The notes: a model not told the origin generated them from the letters alone. A stretch of DNA of 64,000 nucleotides from UBA1231 sp045652765 (GCA_045652765.1 JAZOLG010000020.1:1-64000); one strand, 5' to 3'; shown: positions 25,128 through 34,570, counted from the first letter of the stretch. Translations and numbers: made by a program.

Positions 25128-25865
25128 ATGAACGAATACTTTGAAAACATTGAATATATTGATGTGATAGATTCAACAAATAAAGAATTAAAAAAAGATA
25201 AATATAATCTTTATGATAATTATGTTTTAATTGCTAATCAACAAACTAATGGAACGGGTCGTCTCACAAGAACATTTGTATCCAATAAAGATGCAGGGTT
25301 ATATATGAGTATAAGAATTAAACCACAAGTTTCTATTAAACAACTCAATAATTTAACTTGCGTTGTTGCTGCTATTGTATCCCATTCTATAGAAAAACAA
25401 ATTAAAAGATTAGTTGATATCAAATGGGTTAATGATATTTATATTAATAATTTTAAAATAGCAGGAATATTAGTGGAATCGAAAATCAATTTTAATACAA
25501 ATAATTTTGAGTACTTAATTATTGGAATAGGTGTTAATTTATATCAACAAGAATTTGATGCGGATCTTAGTAAGACTGCATCTAACATAGAAAAAGAAAC
25601 AAGAATTAAAATATCTAAAGAACAGTTAATTAAAGATATTTTATTTGATTTATCCATATACCTAAAGGATTATAACTCAGAAGAATATATGAAACAATAC
25701 ATCGCAAGATCTTTTTTAATTGGTAGAAAGATTAAATTACAAACATCTAATGAATTAATTGAATGTATAGTAGAAGACATTAATTACAATGGAGAATTAA
25801 TAATAAAACATAATAATTGTATTAAAACTATTAATTCTGCTGAAGTAATAAAAACCTACCTTTAA
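25128..25865 (+). CDS. birA: Biotin-protein ligase (class I, no DNA-binding domain)
   Basis: A 245-residue ligase that attaches biotin to the carrier Lys. It has IDSTNKELK, the biotinyl-AMP loop NQQTNGTGRLTR (E. coli GRGRRGR), DIKWVNDIYINNFKIAGILVES with the substrate Lys110, and a small C-terminal SH3-like domain. The N-terminal winged helix of bifunctional BirA is absent, so it cannot act as the biotin repressor. It follows the oad operon but after a strong terminator, with a TATAAT-like element of its own near 25106. The loop variant GTGRLTR is not standard but keeps the Arg. Confidence 0.93.
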   Translation: MNEYFENIEYIDVIDSTNKELKKDKYNLYDNYVLIANQQTNGTGRLTRTFVSNKDAGLYMSIRIKPQVSIKQLNNLTCVVAAIVSHSIEKQIKRLVDIKWVNDIYINNFKIAGILVESKINFNTNNFEYLIIGIGVNLYQQEFDADLSKTASNIEKETRIKISKEQLIKDILFDLSIYLKDYNSEEYMKQYIARSFLIGRKIKLQTSNELIECIVEDINYNGELIIKHNNCIKTINSAEVIKTYL

Positions 25866-26027
25866 AAACACCCTAAATTTCCCCATTTTGGCACTTTTCA
25901 TATTATTTGTAAAGATATTAAGAAAATTCTTAAAAGTTTCGTATTCGTCAAATTTTGATATTATTTTTAAGTTTTAAAAGATGACTTTTCTAAAAACTGA
26001 AAAATTAGTGAACAATATTATTATTAC

Positions 26028-26056
26028 TTGATTATTTAAAACAAATAGTTTATAAT
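26028..26056 (+). promoter_or_regulatory. Promoter of the HAD-TPR gene pair
   Basis: TTGATT (26028-26033), 17-bp spacer, TATAAT (26051-26056). The preceding 160 bases after birA hold no gene I can support, only a small TTAAGAAAATTCTTAA palindrome. Confidence 0.7.
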
Positions 26057-26074
26057 TTAGTTGAGGTGAAAACT

Positions 26075-26926
26075 ATGGAAAAGAGAAAACATATTATAGC
26101 GTTAATGTATGACTTTGATAAAACACTATGTGCTAAAGATATGCAAGAATACAGTTTTATTCCAAACATCGGTATGAAAGCTGATGAATTTTGGAGTGAA
26201 GCTAATAAAATATCTGTTAAGAATGATATGGATAGAATTTTAGCATATATGTATCTTATGTTAAAACTTGCTAAAAAGAAAGACTTACCAATCACAAAAG
26301 AAGCTTTCCAAACATTAGGACAAGATGTTGTTTTATACAAAGGTGTAAAATCATGGTTTAAAAGAATTAATGATTATGGGAAATCATTAGGCGTAGAAAT
26401 TGAACATTACATTTTATCAAGTGGCTTAAAAGAAATTATTGAAGGAACACCAATCGCAAAAGAATTTAAAAAAATTTATGCATGTGAATTCCATTATAAT
26501 GAAAGAGGAAATGCGGACTGGCCACAACAAACTGTCAATTTCACAACTAAAACACAATTTTTATTCAGAATTTCTAAAGGTGTATTGGATGTTACTGATG
26601 ATGTTAGACTTAACACAAAAATTAAAGACGAAGAACGTAGAATCCCATATTACAACATGATTTATTTTGGTGATGGATTAACAGATGTTCCATGTATGAA
26701 ACTTGTAAAACAATATGGCGGACATTCGATTGCTATATACAACAAGAAAGAAAAGAAAAAAGTAGAACAACTATTAGTAGATGAACGTGTCAACTTTATA
26801 TGCGAAGGTGATTATCAAAAAGATTCTGAACTAGAAATTATTGTAAAAAAATTAATTCAACAAGTTGCTGCATCGAATGATCTATTAGATTTATCAAAAC
26901 AACAATATCAACAAATGAGGGATTAA
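26075..26926 (+). CDS. HAD-superfamily phosphatase
   Basis: A 283-residue HAD hydrolase. Motif I is YDFDKTLC (nucleophile and acid/base Asp pair), motif II is ILSSG, and motif IV is FGDGLTDVPCM; the region between is a helical cap (residues 20-100). The start is ATG 26075 with GAGGTG upstream; the GTG at 26066 is inside that RBS and rejected. A DFDKT-x-xxx...SSG order suggests the phosphoserine-phosphatase-like branch acting on a small phosphorylated metabolite. Coupled to the TPR gene, which begins 2 bases after its stop. Confidence 0.82.
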   Translation: MEKRKHIIALMYDFDKTLCAKDMQEYSFIPNIGMKADEFWSEANKISVKNDMDRILAYMYLMLKLAKKKDLPITKEAFQTLGQDVVLYKGVKSWFKRINDYGKSLGVEIEHYILSSGLKEIIEGTPIAKEFKKIYACEFHYNERGNADWPQQTVNFTTKTQFLFRISKGVLDVTDDVRLNTKIKDEERRIPYYNMIYFGDGLTDVPCMKLVKQYGGHSIAIYNKKEKKKVEQLLVDERVNFICEGDYQKDSELEIIVKKLIQQVAASNDLLDLSKQQYQQMRD

Positions 26927-26927
26927 A

Positions 26928-27968
26928 ATGAATAAAGACCAAATACTTGATGATATTTTAAACAGATTTAGTGGTAATATTGATGAAGATTTTAAATTAG
27001 TATTACATTTTGCTGAACAATATCGTAAAGCTTCAAGATTTGATATTATGAAAGATGTAATCTATCTTTTAGAAAAACGTTATGGTGAGGCAGGAAAACA
27101 AAAATTAGTCGAAGCTGCAAAGGAAAATATTAAAAGAAGAAAAGATATGTATCAACAAATGATTAACTACGAAAAAAATAAAGAGTATATTAAAGCTCAA
27201 GAAATAGTAGTAAAATTAATTGATACATTTCCAATGGAAAGACCACTTAAAGACGATGAGATTGTTTATTCATTTAATAATTTATTTGAGCATATGTATT
27301 ATATGTTAAATTATAACCAAGAACATAAAAACGTCATTAAGTATGAAGAACCTATTTCTAATTATTATTTTCATTTAGCTTATAATTTATTTAATTTAGA
27401 AGATTACGAAGAAACAATTGATATATTAGATAAATCTTTAGAACTTAATCCAATTAATGTTGATTCTGTTTTGTTACAATCTGAGGCATACTTAAAATTG
27501 GGTTATGTTAATAAATTTTTAGATAATATTGATAGAGCACTATTAGATGCAAATAATAAGTTTCAAGTAGCGAATGCATATTATTTACTTGCGAAATATT
27601 ATTATGAATTAAACAATAAAGATGTCGCATATGCTTGTTGCATTTTATCCCGTAATTTTATTATTACGAAAGAAATTGATTATTTGTTTAATAATGTCAA
27701 ACAAATGCCTGGAGAAAATATTGATTTTAGAGATATTCAAAAAATACAAGAAATCTTAAAAAATCAAAAGATTCAATTTGGACCAAGTCCTAAAGTATTA
27801 AGCACTTTAAAGAAACTTTTAGCTGATCCTAAAACAAAAGAATCTATACCAATCAACTATTATTTTATGAATGTTGCGTATGAATTAACTCATGATTACA
27901 AGTTGAAAGAACAACTTGATGAGTTAAAAAAGAAAGTTGAATCTTTAAAAGACAATAAGACTGAATAA
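26928..27968 (+). CDS. TPR-like helical repeat protein
   Basis: A 346-residue soluble protein, almost entirely helical. It has degenerate tetratricopeptide repeats, clearest at YFHLAYNLFNLEDYEETIDILDKSLELNPIN (read as FNLEDYEETIDILDKSLEL, about residues 148-170) and VANAYYLLAKYYYELNNKDVAYA. No signal peptide or catalytic motif. RBS GAGGGATTAAA. TPR proteins act as protein-protein scaffolds. The partner may be the HAD enzyme it is translated with. The stop codon lies inside the terminator stem. Confidence 0.65.
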   Translation: MNKDQILDDILNRFSGNIDEDFKLVLHFAEQYRKASRFDIMKDVIYLLEKRYGEAGKQKLVEAAKENIKRRKDMYQQMINYEKNKEYIKAQEIVVKLIDTFPMERPLKDDEIVYSFNNLFEHMYYMLNYNQEHKNVIKYEEPISNYYFHLAYNLFNLEDYEETIDILDKSLELNPINVDSVLLQSEAYLKLGYVNKFLDNIDRALLDANNKFQVANAYYLLAKYYYELNNKDVAYACCILSRNFIITKEIDYLFNNVKQMPGENIDFRDIQKIQEILKNQKIQFGPSPKVLSTLKKLLADPKTKESIPINYYFMNVAYELTHDYKLKEQLDELKKKVESLKDNKTE

Positions 27969-27988
27969 TATTTATTCAGTCTTTTTTT
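27957..27988 (+). terminator. Terminator overlapping the TPR gene stop
   Basis: 11-bp stem AAGACTGAATA / TATTCAGTCTT, 5-base loop, T-run. Confidence 0.9.
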
Positions 27989-28068
27989 ACATTTAAAAAT
28001 TAATGTAATTTAGTAGATTAAAAATCAAAAATATGGTATAATAAGTTTAAGAAAAGGAGGAATAAATT

Positions 28069-28974
28069 ATGCGTAAAATTCTTACACTTTTATTATTGAT
28101 ATTTTCAATTACATTAACTAGTTGTCGAAATAATGATAATGAATTACCAATTGTTGTTTGTACTATTTTTCCACAATACGATATTGTAAGAAGTTTAGCA
28201 GGAGATTATGTAGATCTACATATGGCAGTACTTCCGGGCGTTGACACGCATAATTATGATCCTTCTGTTGATGATATTATTTTGATTAAGAAAAGCTCAT
28301 TATTTATTTATACTGGTGATTTTATGGAAAATTGGGCAAGTACAATTGGTGCATCAAACACACTAGATTTATCTAAAATAAGTGGAATAGAACTTGCACA
28401 AATCGAAGAAAAACACGAACACCATGAACATCATAGTCATGATATAGATCCACATATTTGGACAAGTTTAACACATTTAAAATATATGGTAATCTCGATT
28501 AGTGAAAAACTTCAAACCATTTTACCAGATAATATTGATGCTATTAAAATGAATGAACAAACCTATTTAAATAAAATTGATTCACTAATTTTAGAAATGA
28601 ATCAAATAAAAGTTCAAGCAGTCAATAAGACATTCTACTTTGGAACACCATTTGCTTTTTATTATTTGTTTAAAGAATTTGGCTTAAATTATAAATCAGT
28701 ATATGTAACATGTTCAATGGAAGTCGATCCTTCAATTGATGATATTATTGAGATGAATAATAATATCAAAAACAATAATGTTCCTGTGATTTTTGTGAAA
28801 GAACTTACATCAAGAGATGTTGCGGAGAGTATCGTAAATGGTACAACATGTCAAATTGTTGAATTACATTCCGGACATAATTTATCAAAAGAAGACTTTG
28901 AACAAGGCATTACTTTACTAAGTTTATTTGAAAAAAATATCAGTTCATTAAAGAGGGCTCTTGTATGGCATTAA
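28069..28974 (+). CDS. znuA: Zinc/manganese ABC importer binding lipoprotein (ZnuA-like)
   Basis: A 301-residue cluster-A-1 metal-binding protein. Signal peptide with lipobox LTSC (Cys19). Metal ligands are likely His61 (GVDTHNYDPS), His129 (DIDPHIWTS) and later FYFGTPFAFYY/VKELTSRD positions. A His-rich loop HEHHEHHSHD (116-125) just before the second ligand is typical of zinc-type rather than manganese-type members. It would capture Zn2+ outside the membrane for the next two gene products. RBS AAGGAGGAATAAATT. No clear Zur box seen. Confidence 0.92.
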   Translation: MRKILTLLLLIFSITLTSCRNNDNELPIVVCTIFPQYDIVRSLAGDYVDLHMAVLPGVDTHNYDPSVDDIILIKKSSLFIYTGDFMENWASTIGASNTLDLSKISGIELAQIEEKHEHHEHHSHDIDPHIWTSLTHLKYMVISISEKLQTILPDNIDAIKMNEQTYLNKIDSLILEMNQIKVQAVNKTFYFGTPFAFYYLFKEFGLNYKSVYVTCSMEVDPSIDDIIEMNNNIKNNNVPVIFVKELTSRDVAESIVNGTTCQIVELHSGHNLSKEDFEQGITLLSLFEKNISSLKRALVWH

Positions 28975-29687
28975 TTAAATGTGAGAATTTAAAGATAGGT
29001 TATTCAAATAGTAAAGTATTAAATAGTGTTAATTTGGAAATCAACAATGGTGAATTTATTTGCGTTGTTGGAAATAATGGTACTGGTAAATCGACATTGG
29101 TAAAAACTTTATTAAGACTTACTCCTGCGATTTCTGGTAAGATTGTATATGATCATACGATTAAAAATACAATGGGATATCTTCAACAAAATTTATCAAT
29201 TAATGAAGAGTTTCCAGCTACAGTTTATGAAATAGTATTATCAGGTTGTCTTAGTAAACTAGGTTACCGTATGTTTTACGGAAAAAAAGAAAAAGAACTA
29301 GCTTTAAGCTATATGAAAGAGTTAGGAATTTTAGAATTAAAAAATCGACCATTTAAAAAACTTTCTGGTGGTCAACAACAAAGAGTTTTAATTGCAAGAG
29401 CTTTATGTTCAACTGAAAAAATACTGTTCCTAGATGAACCTTTAAAAGGATTAGATTTTAATGCGTCTAATCAATTATTTGAAATTATTTCACACATTAA
29501 TAAAGAATATGGTGTAACAATTGTAATGATTACTCACAATATTGAAATAGCTTTAAAGTATATTAGTAAGGTTGTATATTTGGAAATTGGTGATAGTTTT
29601 GTAGGTACACCAAAAGAGTTCTTAGAAAGTAAATATGCTAGAACTTATATTGGAGGTGAAGATCATCATGATCATTACCAACAGTAA
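28965..29687 (+). CDS. znuC: Zinc ABC importer ATPase (ZnuC-like)
   Basis: A 240-residue ATPase. Walker A is GNNGTGKST, signature LSGGQQQRVLIARAL, Walker B ILFLDEPLKGLD, switch MITHN. QQQR in the signature is the usual form in ZnuC/AdcC proteins. The ATG overlaps the end of znuA by 10 bases, implying translational coupling. The C-terminus ends in HHDHYQQ, a small His-rich tail that could bind metal. It energises import with the adjoining permease. Confidence 0.93.
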   Translation: MALIKCENLKIGYSNSKVLNSVNLEINNGEFICVVGNNGTGKSTLVKTLLRLTPAISGKIVYDHTIKNTMGYLQQNLSINEEFPATVYEIVLSGCLSKLGYRMFYGKKEKELALSYMKELGILELKNRPFKKLSGGQQQRVLIARALCSTEKILFLDEPLKGLDFNASNQLFEIISHINKEYGVTIVMITHNIEIALKYISKVVYLEIGDSFVGTPKEFLESKYARTYIGGEDHHDHYQQ

Positions 29688-30492
29688 TTTTATAGATATT
29701 TTAAAATATATGCAAGTACCGTTGCTAGTTGGATTATTACTTTCAATTAGTGCAGCTTTACTTGGAATTATTTTAGTTGTTAAAAAGTATTCTATGATAG
29801 GCGATGGATTATCACATGTTGGATTTGGATCTGTTGCGATTGCGTTAGCACTTGGTCAAACTCCATTATTAATTTCGATTCCAGTAGTAATGCTTGCAGC
29901 TTACATACTACTAAGACTTGGTGAAAGTAAAAAAGTTAATGGTGATGCCGCAATAGCATTAATTTCTTCTAGTGCTTTAGCTATTGGATACATTGTTGGA
30001 AACTTGACAAATGGTTTTTCAACCGATATTAATAGTTATATGTTTGGAAGTATCACAACAGCATCTACTAAAGATTTATACTATATTTTACCAATTACAA
30101 TTTGTATTATTGTAATGTATATATTTATGTATAACCGAATTTTTGCTGTTACATTTGATGAATCTTTCGCAAAAGCAACCGGAATGAATACAAGATTATA
30201 TAGTATTATTTTTGCCCTTGGAACTGCAATAGTAGTTGTAATTGGAATTAAAGTAATGGGAACATTATTAATCTCTAGTTTAATTATTTTTCCAGCACTT
30301 ACATCAAAAAGATTATTTAGAAATTTTAAACGTGTTGTAATATCTTCAGTTATAGTTGCAGCACTAGCATTTACAACAGCGTTTTTCTTATTCTCAGAGT
30401 TTTCTTCCGCCGCATCAATTGTGGTTGTAAATTTAGTATTTTATTTAATTTCGGTAGTTGTATATTTAATTAAAAAAAGATTAGGTAAATAA
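29668..30492 (+). CDS. znuB: Zinc ABC importer permease (ZnuB-like)
   Basis: A 274-residue ABC-3 family permease with about eight membrane helices. Family segments: SMIGDGLSHVGFGSVA near the N terminus, FGSITTAS, ATGMNTRLY and the helix-rich GTLLISSLIIFPALTSKRL. The start is ATG 29668 behind GGAGGTGAA; the upstream ATG-like codon at 29635 is rejected because it lacks an RBS. Overlaps znuC by 20 bases. Ends just before a terminator. Confidence 0.93.
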   Translation: MIITNSNFIDILKYMQVPLLVGLLLSISAALLGIILVVKKYSMIGDGLSHVGFGSVAIALALGQTPLLISIPVVMLAAYILLRLGESKKVNGDAAIALISSSALAIGYIVGNLTNGFSTDINSYMFGSITTASTKDLYYILPITICIIVMYIFMYNRIFAVTFDESFAKATGMNTRLYSIIFALGTAIVVVIGIKVMGTLLISSLIIFPALTSKRLFRNFKRVVISSVIVAALAFTTAFFLFSEFSSAASIVVVNLVFYLISVVVYLIKKRLGK

Positions 30493-30520
30493 AGTGATTT
30501 ATTAATTTAAATCACTTTTT
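30491..30520 (+). terminator. Terminator of znuABC operon
   Basis: Stem AAAGTGATTT / AAATCACTTT with 8-base loop, T-rich tail. Confidence 0.85.
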
Positions 30521-30555
30521 ATTTTAATAAATATAAAATTGAAATGACAAAAAAA

Positions 30556-30584
30556 TTGACATCAATTTTTATTTGATATATAAT
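30556..30584 (+). promoter_or_regulatory. Promoter of acidic lipoprotein gene
   Basis: Perfect TTGACA (30556-30561), 17-bp spacer, TATAAT (30579-30584). Confidence 0.85.
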
Positions 30585-30617
30585 TTAGGTATCATTTAGA
30601 TAAGGAGATAATGATAT

Positions 30618-31124
30618 ATGAAAACTTTAAAGAAATTTTTATTTGTATTTGCATTATTCACATGTGTACTTGCATTAACAGCTTGTGGTGCTAAACCAGA
30701 ACTAGATTTTGATGATGCAGAAGACGCTTTAAAAGATAACAAATATACTGTAACCGTTGTTGATGATGAAGATGAATTAGAACCAAATATCGAAAGATAT
30801 TTAAGAGCATATTCTTCTAATGAAGATTTTATTAGAATTACTGAATATAAAGATTTAAAATCTGCATATTTAGCGTATAAATTGATGAAATTAGAATATG
30901 ATAATGAAATTGATTACATTAAGTTAGAACTTAAACAATATAAACATTATTTAGATAAATATGAAGATGAATTAGAAGATGAAGAATTAGATTATATTGA
31001 AGATAAAATCGAAGATTTAGAAGAAGAATTAGAAGAGTTGCAAACTGAGACAAAATTCGGAAGAAGTGGCAAAATTGTTTGGAATGCCACTGGAGACGCA
31101 ATCGAAGATTCTAAAGATAAGTAA
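30618..31124 (+). CDS. Acidic coiled-coil lipoprotein
   Basis: A 168-residue secreted lipoprotein (lipobox ALTACG, Cys23). The mature part starts with a small folded-looking segment (YTVTVVDDEDEL...FIRITEYKDL). It is followed by a strongly acidic heptad-like helix rich in Glu, Asp, Leu and Tyr (about residues 95-145, for example DELEDEELDYIEDKIEDLEE). No enzyme motif. It has a consensus promoter and its own terminator, so it may be well expressed. It could be an envelope scaffold or cation-binding protein; function unknown. Confidence 0.7.
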   Translation: MKTLKKFLFVFALFTCVLALTACGAKPELDFDDAEDALKDNKYTVTVVDDEDELEPNIERYLRAYSSNEDFIRITEYKDLKSAYLAYKLMKLEYDNEIDYIKLELKQYKHYLDKYEDELEDEELDYIEDKIEDLEEELEELQTETKFGRSGKIVWNATGDAIEDSKDK

Positions 31125-31128
31125 TAAT

Positions 31129-31162
31129 AAAAAAGTGATTGTAATTAACAATCACTTTTTTT
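31129..31162. terminator. Bidirectional terminator
   Basis: Stem AAAAAGTGATTGT / ACAATCACTTTTT between convergent genes. Confidence 0.9.
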
Positions 31163-31867
31163 ATATACATTAGCTTTACCATCTTTTGCTATTAATTCAA
31201 TAACACCAAGATGTCGAAACGCAAGAATACAACTCGAAAGTTTACGACCAGTTAGTTTAGATACTTTCTTAAAATCATTGATTTTGAAATTTCCCAAATC
31301 ATCAGGAATAAGATTGATAAAATCATGATGATCATATATATCAACAATATTTAAGATTTCTTTAGGGTATTGATCAATTCTTGTGGATTTAAGTCTTTTA
31401 TATTTGTCTAACCTAGTAGTTTGATATTCATCGCCTTTTATTAAGACTATTTTAAAAGATAAATTTTGATGTAATAAAAAATCTTTGATCTTATAAAGTT
31501 CAAATCCAATGGAAAGTATACTTGGCTTCTTTGGTGATTTTCTTTGGCTTAAAAGGATGCCTTCTTCATTAATTTTAAAAATGGTTTTGTCAATCATTAT
31601 CGGATAAACAATGGTTACATGATATATTGGAAGAAGATGTTCCAATTTTTTCCGCATTTTATCAAAACCTTGAGTTTGAATTTCAAAAACATGATTATCT
31701 TTTAAAATATCGACAATGTGGTTATTAATTTTAATTTCATGAAAAGTAGGATCTTCACATATATAATATTTTAAAAACTGATGAACAGTTTTTTCATTTT
31801 TAGTACCAATACTTTCTTTAATTGAATCTTTATCAATTTTATCAAAAACTTGATTTATATTAGGCAT
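31145..31867 (-). CDS. Hypothetical protein with PD-(D/E)XK-nuclease-like core and C-terminal winged helix
   Basis: A 240-residue protein I do not know by name. Residues about 40-75 read HEIKINNHIVDILKDNHVFEIQT in pieces: NHIVDILKDN then VFEIQTQGFDKM. A hydrophobic-D-I-x-hydrophobic...E-I-Q-T pattern fits the Asp...Glu-x-Gln/Lys core of restriction-endonuclease-like folds. The C-terminal about 60 residues (IDQYPKEILNIV... VSKLTGRKLSSCILAFRHLG) look like a winged helix, possibly DNA-binding. It overlaps the TSCPD gene upstream by 8 bases. A repair or RNA-processing role is a guess. Confidence 0.45.
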   Translation of the reverse strand: MPNINQVFDKIDKDSIKESIGTKNEKTVHQFLKYYICEDPTFHEIKINNHIVDILKDNHVFEIQTQGFDKMRKKLEHLLPIYHVTIVYPIMIDKTIFKINEEGILLSQRKSPKKPSILSIGFELYKIKDFLLHQNLSFKIVLIKGDEYQTTRLDKYKRLKSTRIDQYPKEILNIVDIYDHHDFINLIPDDLGNFKINDFKKVSKLTGRKLSSCILAFRHLGVIELIAKDGKANVYKKSDC

Positions 31868-32117
31868 TAAGGGCTTCTAGTAATGCAAGTGATAATTGGT
31901 CTGCACAACTTGTAGGACGCATACCACATGTATTACCTGCTAAGATGTTTTTAATGTTTTCCGCATTTTGACCTTCACAAAGTTTTGCGATTGCTTTTAA
32001 ATTACCATTACAACCGCCTAAGAATGTAAGATTATGAATATTATTATTTTCATCTAGGTCAAAACTAATTTGTTTAGTACATACCATTTGTGATGGTTTA
32101 AATTCAATATGTTTCAT
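31860..32117 (-). CDS. TSCPD domain protein
   Basis: An 85-residue protein of the TIGR03905 family. The conserved part is LGGCNGNLKAIAKLCEG...ILAGNTCGMRPTSCADQLSLALLEAL, quoted here as GGCNGNLKAIAKL and RPTSCADQL. Four Cys could bind metal. The start is the ATG at 32117 with AAAGGAG upstream; a longer start at 32156 is rejected. The domain also occurs at the end of B12-dependent ribonucleotide reductases. Stand-alone members are common in anaerobic Firmicutes and have no assigned role. Translationally coupled to the nuclease-like gene. Confidence 0.85.
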   Translation of the reverse strand: MKHIEFKPSQMVCTKQISFDLDENNNIHNLTFLGGCNGNLKAIAKLCEGQNAENIKNILAGNTCGMRPTSCADQLSLALLEALNA

Positions 32118-32220
32118 ATTATTCTCCTTTTTCAAAATTATACTTACATTATACATTTTTTTAATTTTCTTTGCAAAAAGTTTGCTTTTTAGATATAATA
32201 ATATACTAGAGGTGACAACA

Positions 32221-33351
32221 ATGATTTACTTAGATACAACAGCAACAACGAAACCAAGCGAAGAAGTGATTAGAACTTATCAAAAAGTATTAAGTGAATT
32301 TTGGTATAATCCAAGTAGCCCATATACGCTTGGCTTAAAAGCAAATAATTTGTTTCAAGACTCCATCAATCACATTAAAAAAATGATTAATACACCAAAT
32401 CATAATTTGATATTTACACAATCTGCAACAATTGCAAATAATCTTGCAATATTTGGACTTACTAATAATTATCATAATAAACAAATGAAAGTTATTACAA
32501 CTAAAATTGAACATCCATCAGTATATAATCCTTTTAAAAACTTGGAAGAAAAAGGATTTAATGTTGTATATTTAGATGTTGATAAGAATGGAATAATAAA
32601 TATAGATTCATTGAAAAAAGAAATTAATCAAGATACATTATTAGTATCAATTATGTGGGTTAATAATATTATTGGAACGATCGAACCAATTGAAGAAGTA
32701 ATTAAAGTGATTAAAGAGTATCCAAGATGTAAACTTCATGTTGATTTGGTTCAAGGTTTTACAAAGATCGAACCAAAATTTAAATTTAGTGATATCGATT
32801 TATTTACTGTTAGTATGCATAAGATTGAAGGACTAAAAGGCTGTGGAATACTTGGTTATAAAGAAAATATAAATTTAAGTAAACACTTAATTGGTTCAAG
32901 TCAACAAAATGGTATTAATCCAGGCACAATCGATTTAGCAAGCGCAGTCTCAGCTGCAAAAGCTATTCGTTTAGCATATGAATCTTCAAAAGACAGTTAT
33001 GTTAAAGTATTAGAATTAAATCATTATTTAAGAAATCAATTATCAATTCTTGATGGTATATATATCAATAGCCCACAAGAAAATGTTTCACCATATATAG
33101 TAAATATTAGTATACCTAAATATAATGCGGAAACTATTATGCATTATTTAGAACAAAAAGAAATATATGTAGCGGTTGGTTCTGCATGCAATTCCAAAAT
33201 AAAAAAACCAGAAAAAACGGTTTTGGAAGTAACGAAGGATGAACAAAGAGCTACAACATCAATTCGAATAAGTTTATCAAAATATATTAAAAAAACTGAT
33301 GTAGATACTTTAGTACAAGAACTAAAGAATTTCATTAGTAGTAGGAGTTAA
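32221..33351 (+). CDS. Cysteine desulfurase (NifS/IscS type)
   Basis: A 376-residue PLP enzyme that takes sulfur from cysteine. MIYLDTTATTKPS opens the family. Other marks are the PLP Asp/His region KLHVDLVQGFTK, the Schiff-base Lys in SMHKIEGLKGCG, and the persulfide Cys in VGSACNSK near residue 323. The start is ATG 32221 with AGAGGTGACAAC; a TTG at 32182 has no RBS. ThiI begins 2 bases after the stop, so this is the dedicated donor for thiouridine or thiazole (NifZ type) rather than Fe-S assembly. Confidence 0.94.
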   Translation: MIYLDTTATTKPSEEVIRTYQKVLSEFWYNPSSPYTLGLKANNLFQDSINHIKKMINTPNHNLIFTQSATIANNLAIFGLTNNYHNKQMKVITTKIEHPSVYNPFKNLEEKGFNVVYLDVDKNGIINIDSLKKEINQDTLLVSIMWVNNIIGTIEPIEEVIKVIKEYPRCKLHVDLVQGFTKIEPKFKFSDIDLFTVSMHKIEGLKGCGILGYKENINLSKHLIGSSQQNGINPGTIDLASAVSAAKAIRLAYESSKDSYVKVLELNHYLRNQLSILDGIYINSPQENVSPYIVNISIPKYNAETIMHYLEQKEIYVAVGSACNSKIKKPEKTVLEVTKDEQRATTSIRISLSKYIKKTDVDTLVQELKNFISSRS

Positions 33352-33352
33352 C

Positions 33353-34570
33353 ATGTACGATCATATTTTAATTAGATACGGTGAACTAAGTTTAAAAAAA
33401 TCAAACCGTAATCAGTTTATCAAAACAATTACAACACATATTAAAAATGCTTTAAAAAAATATGAAAGACTTTCTTATGAAAGTCGTGGGATGCGATTTT
33501 ATATTATTTTAAATGGAGAAAATCCTGAAAATATTATTCCGGTTTTACAAATGATCCCAGGATTATATTCATTTAGTCTAGTAGCAAGATGTGATTCAGT
33601 AATAGAAGACATTCAAAAACTTGCAGTAAAAGTTTTACAACAAACAGATTTAGAAAACAAAACAATTAAAGTAGAAACAAATCGTGCGAATAAATCTTTT
33701 ACAATGTCTTCGCTAGAAATTTCTAAAGAAGTATCGCGTGAATTATTTAGAACAATTCCAAACTTAAAGGCCAATGTTCATAATCCAGATATTATTGTTA
33801 ATATCGATGTAAGAGATGAAGGTACATTTATTTTTACTGAAATTTATTATGGAATGGGTGGTTTACCAAGTGGTTCACTTGGCCGCGCAATGTTAATGAT
33901 AAGCGGTGGAATTGATAGTATTGTTTCAGGTATAGAAGCAATTAAAAAAGGAATGGATGTTGAAGCTATTCACTATGCTTCTCCCCCATATACAAGTGAT
34001 ATGGCTTTACAAAAAGTTGTGGACTTATTAGAAGTAGCAGCACATTATAAATATGATCAAAAGATTTTATTACACGTTGTTCCTTTCACAAAAATTCAAG
34101 AAGCTATTTATAAAAATGTTCGTGATGATTATGGTATTACAATAATGCGTAGAATGATGTATAGAATCGCCGAAAAAGTCGCAAAAAGACAAAAATCATT
34201 AGTAATAATTAATGGTGAAAATTTAGGTCAAGTTGCAAGCCAAACTTTAGAAAGCGTTAATGTAATTAATCAAGTAACAAATGTTCCAGTTATTAGACCA
34301 CTTGCAACACTTGATAAGAGCGATATTATTGAAAAAGCAAGAGCTTTTGGAACATATGATATTTCTATTAGACCATATGAAGATTGCTGCACAGTTTTTG
34401 TACCAAAACATCCTCAAATTAAACCTAGACTTGATACAGCAATAGAATTGGAAAACAAATTTGATTTTGAGTCTTTAATTGAAGAAGCAATCCAAAATAT
34501 TGAACACATTGTTATAAAAGCTAATGTTGGTTATCAAGTAATAAAGAGCGAAACTGATGATTTATTTTAA
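33353..34570 (+). CDS. thiI: tRNA 4-thiouridine synthetase ThiI
   Basis: A 405-residue short ThiI (no rhodanese tail), as in Bacilli. N-terminal ferredoxin-like and THUMP domains (about 1-165) precede the PP-loop ATP pyrophosphatase with MLMISGGIDSIVSG near residue 182. A late pair of cysteines in EDCCTVFVPKHP is the likely sulfur site. It adenylates U8 of tRNA and inserts sulfur received from the desulfurase encoded just before it. ATG follows AGTAGGAGTTAAC. Confidence 0.95.
   Translation: MYDHILIRYGELSLKKSNRNQFIKTITTHIKNALKKYERLSYESRGMRFYIILNGENPENIIPVLQMIPGLYSFSLVARCDSVIEDIQKLAVKVLQQTDLENKTIKVETNRANKSFTMSSLEISKEVSRELFRTIPNLKANVHNPDIIVNIDVRDEGTFIFTEIYYGMGGLPSGSLGRAMLMISGGIDSIVSGIEAIKKGMDVEAIHYASPPYTSDMALQKVVDLLEVAAHYKYDQKILLHVVPFTKIQEAIYKNVRDDYGITIMRRMMYRIAEKVAKRQKSLVIINGENLGQVASQTLESVNVINQVTNVPVIRPLATLDKSDIIEKARAFGTYDISIRPYEDCCTVFVPKHPQIKPRLDTAIELENKFDFESLIEEAIQNIEHIVIKANVGYQVIKSETDDLF

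Noticed and set aside
28414..28446. His-rich repeat in znuA as a tandem repeat element
   Set aside because: It is the ordinary metal-binding loop of zinc-type binding proteins, not a DNA repeat.
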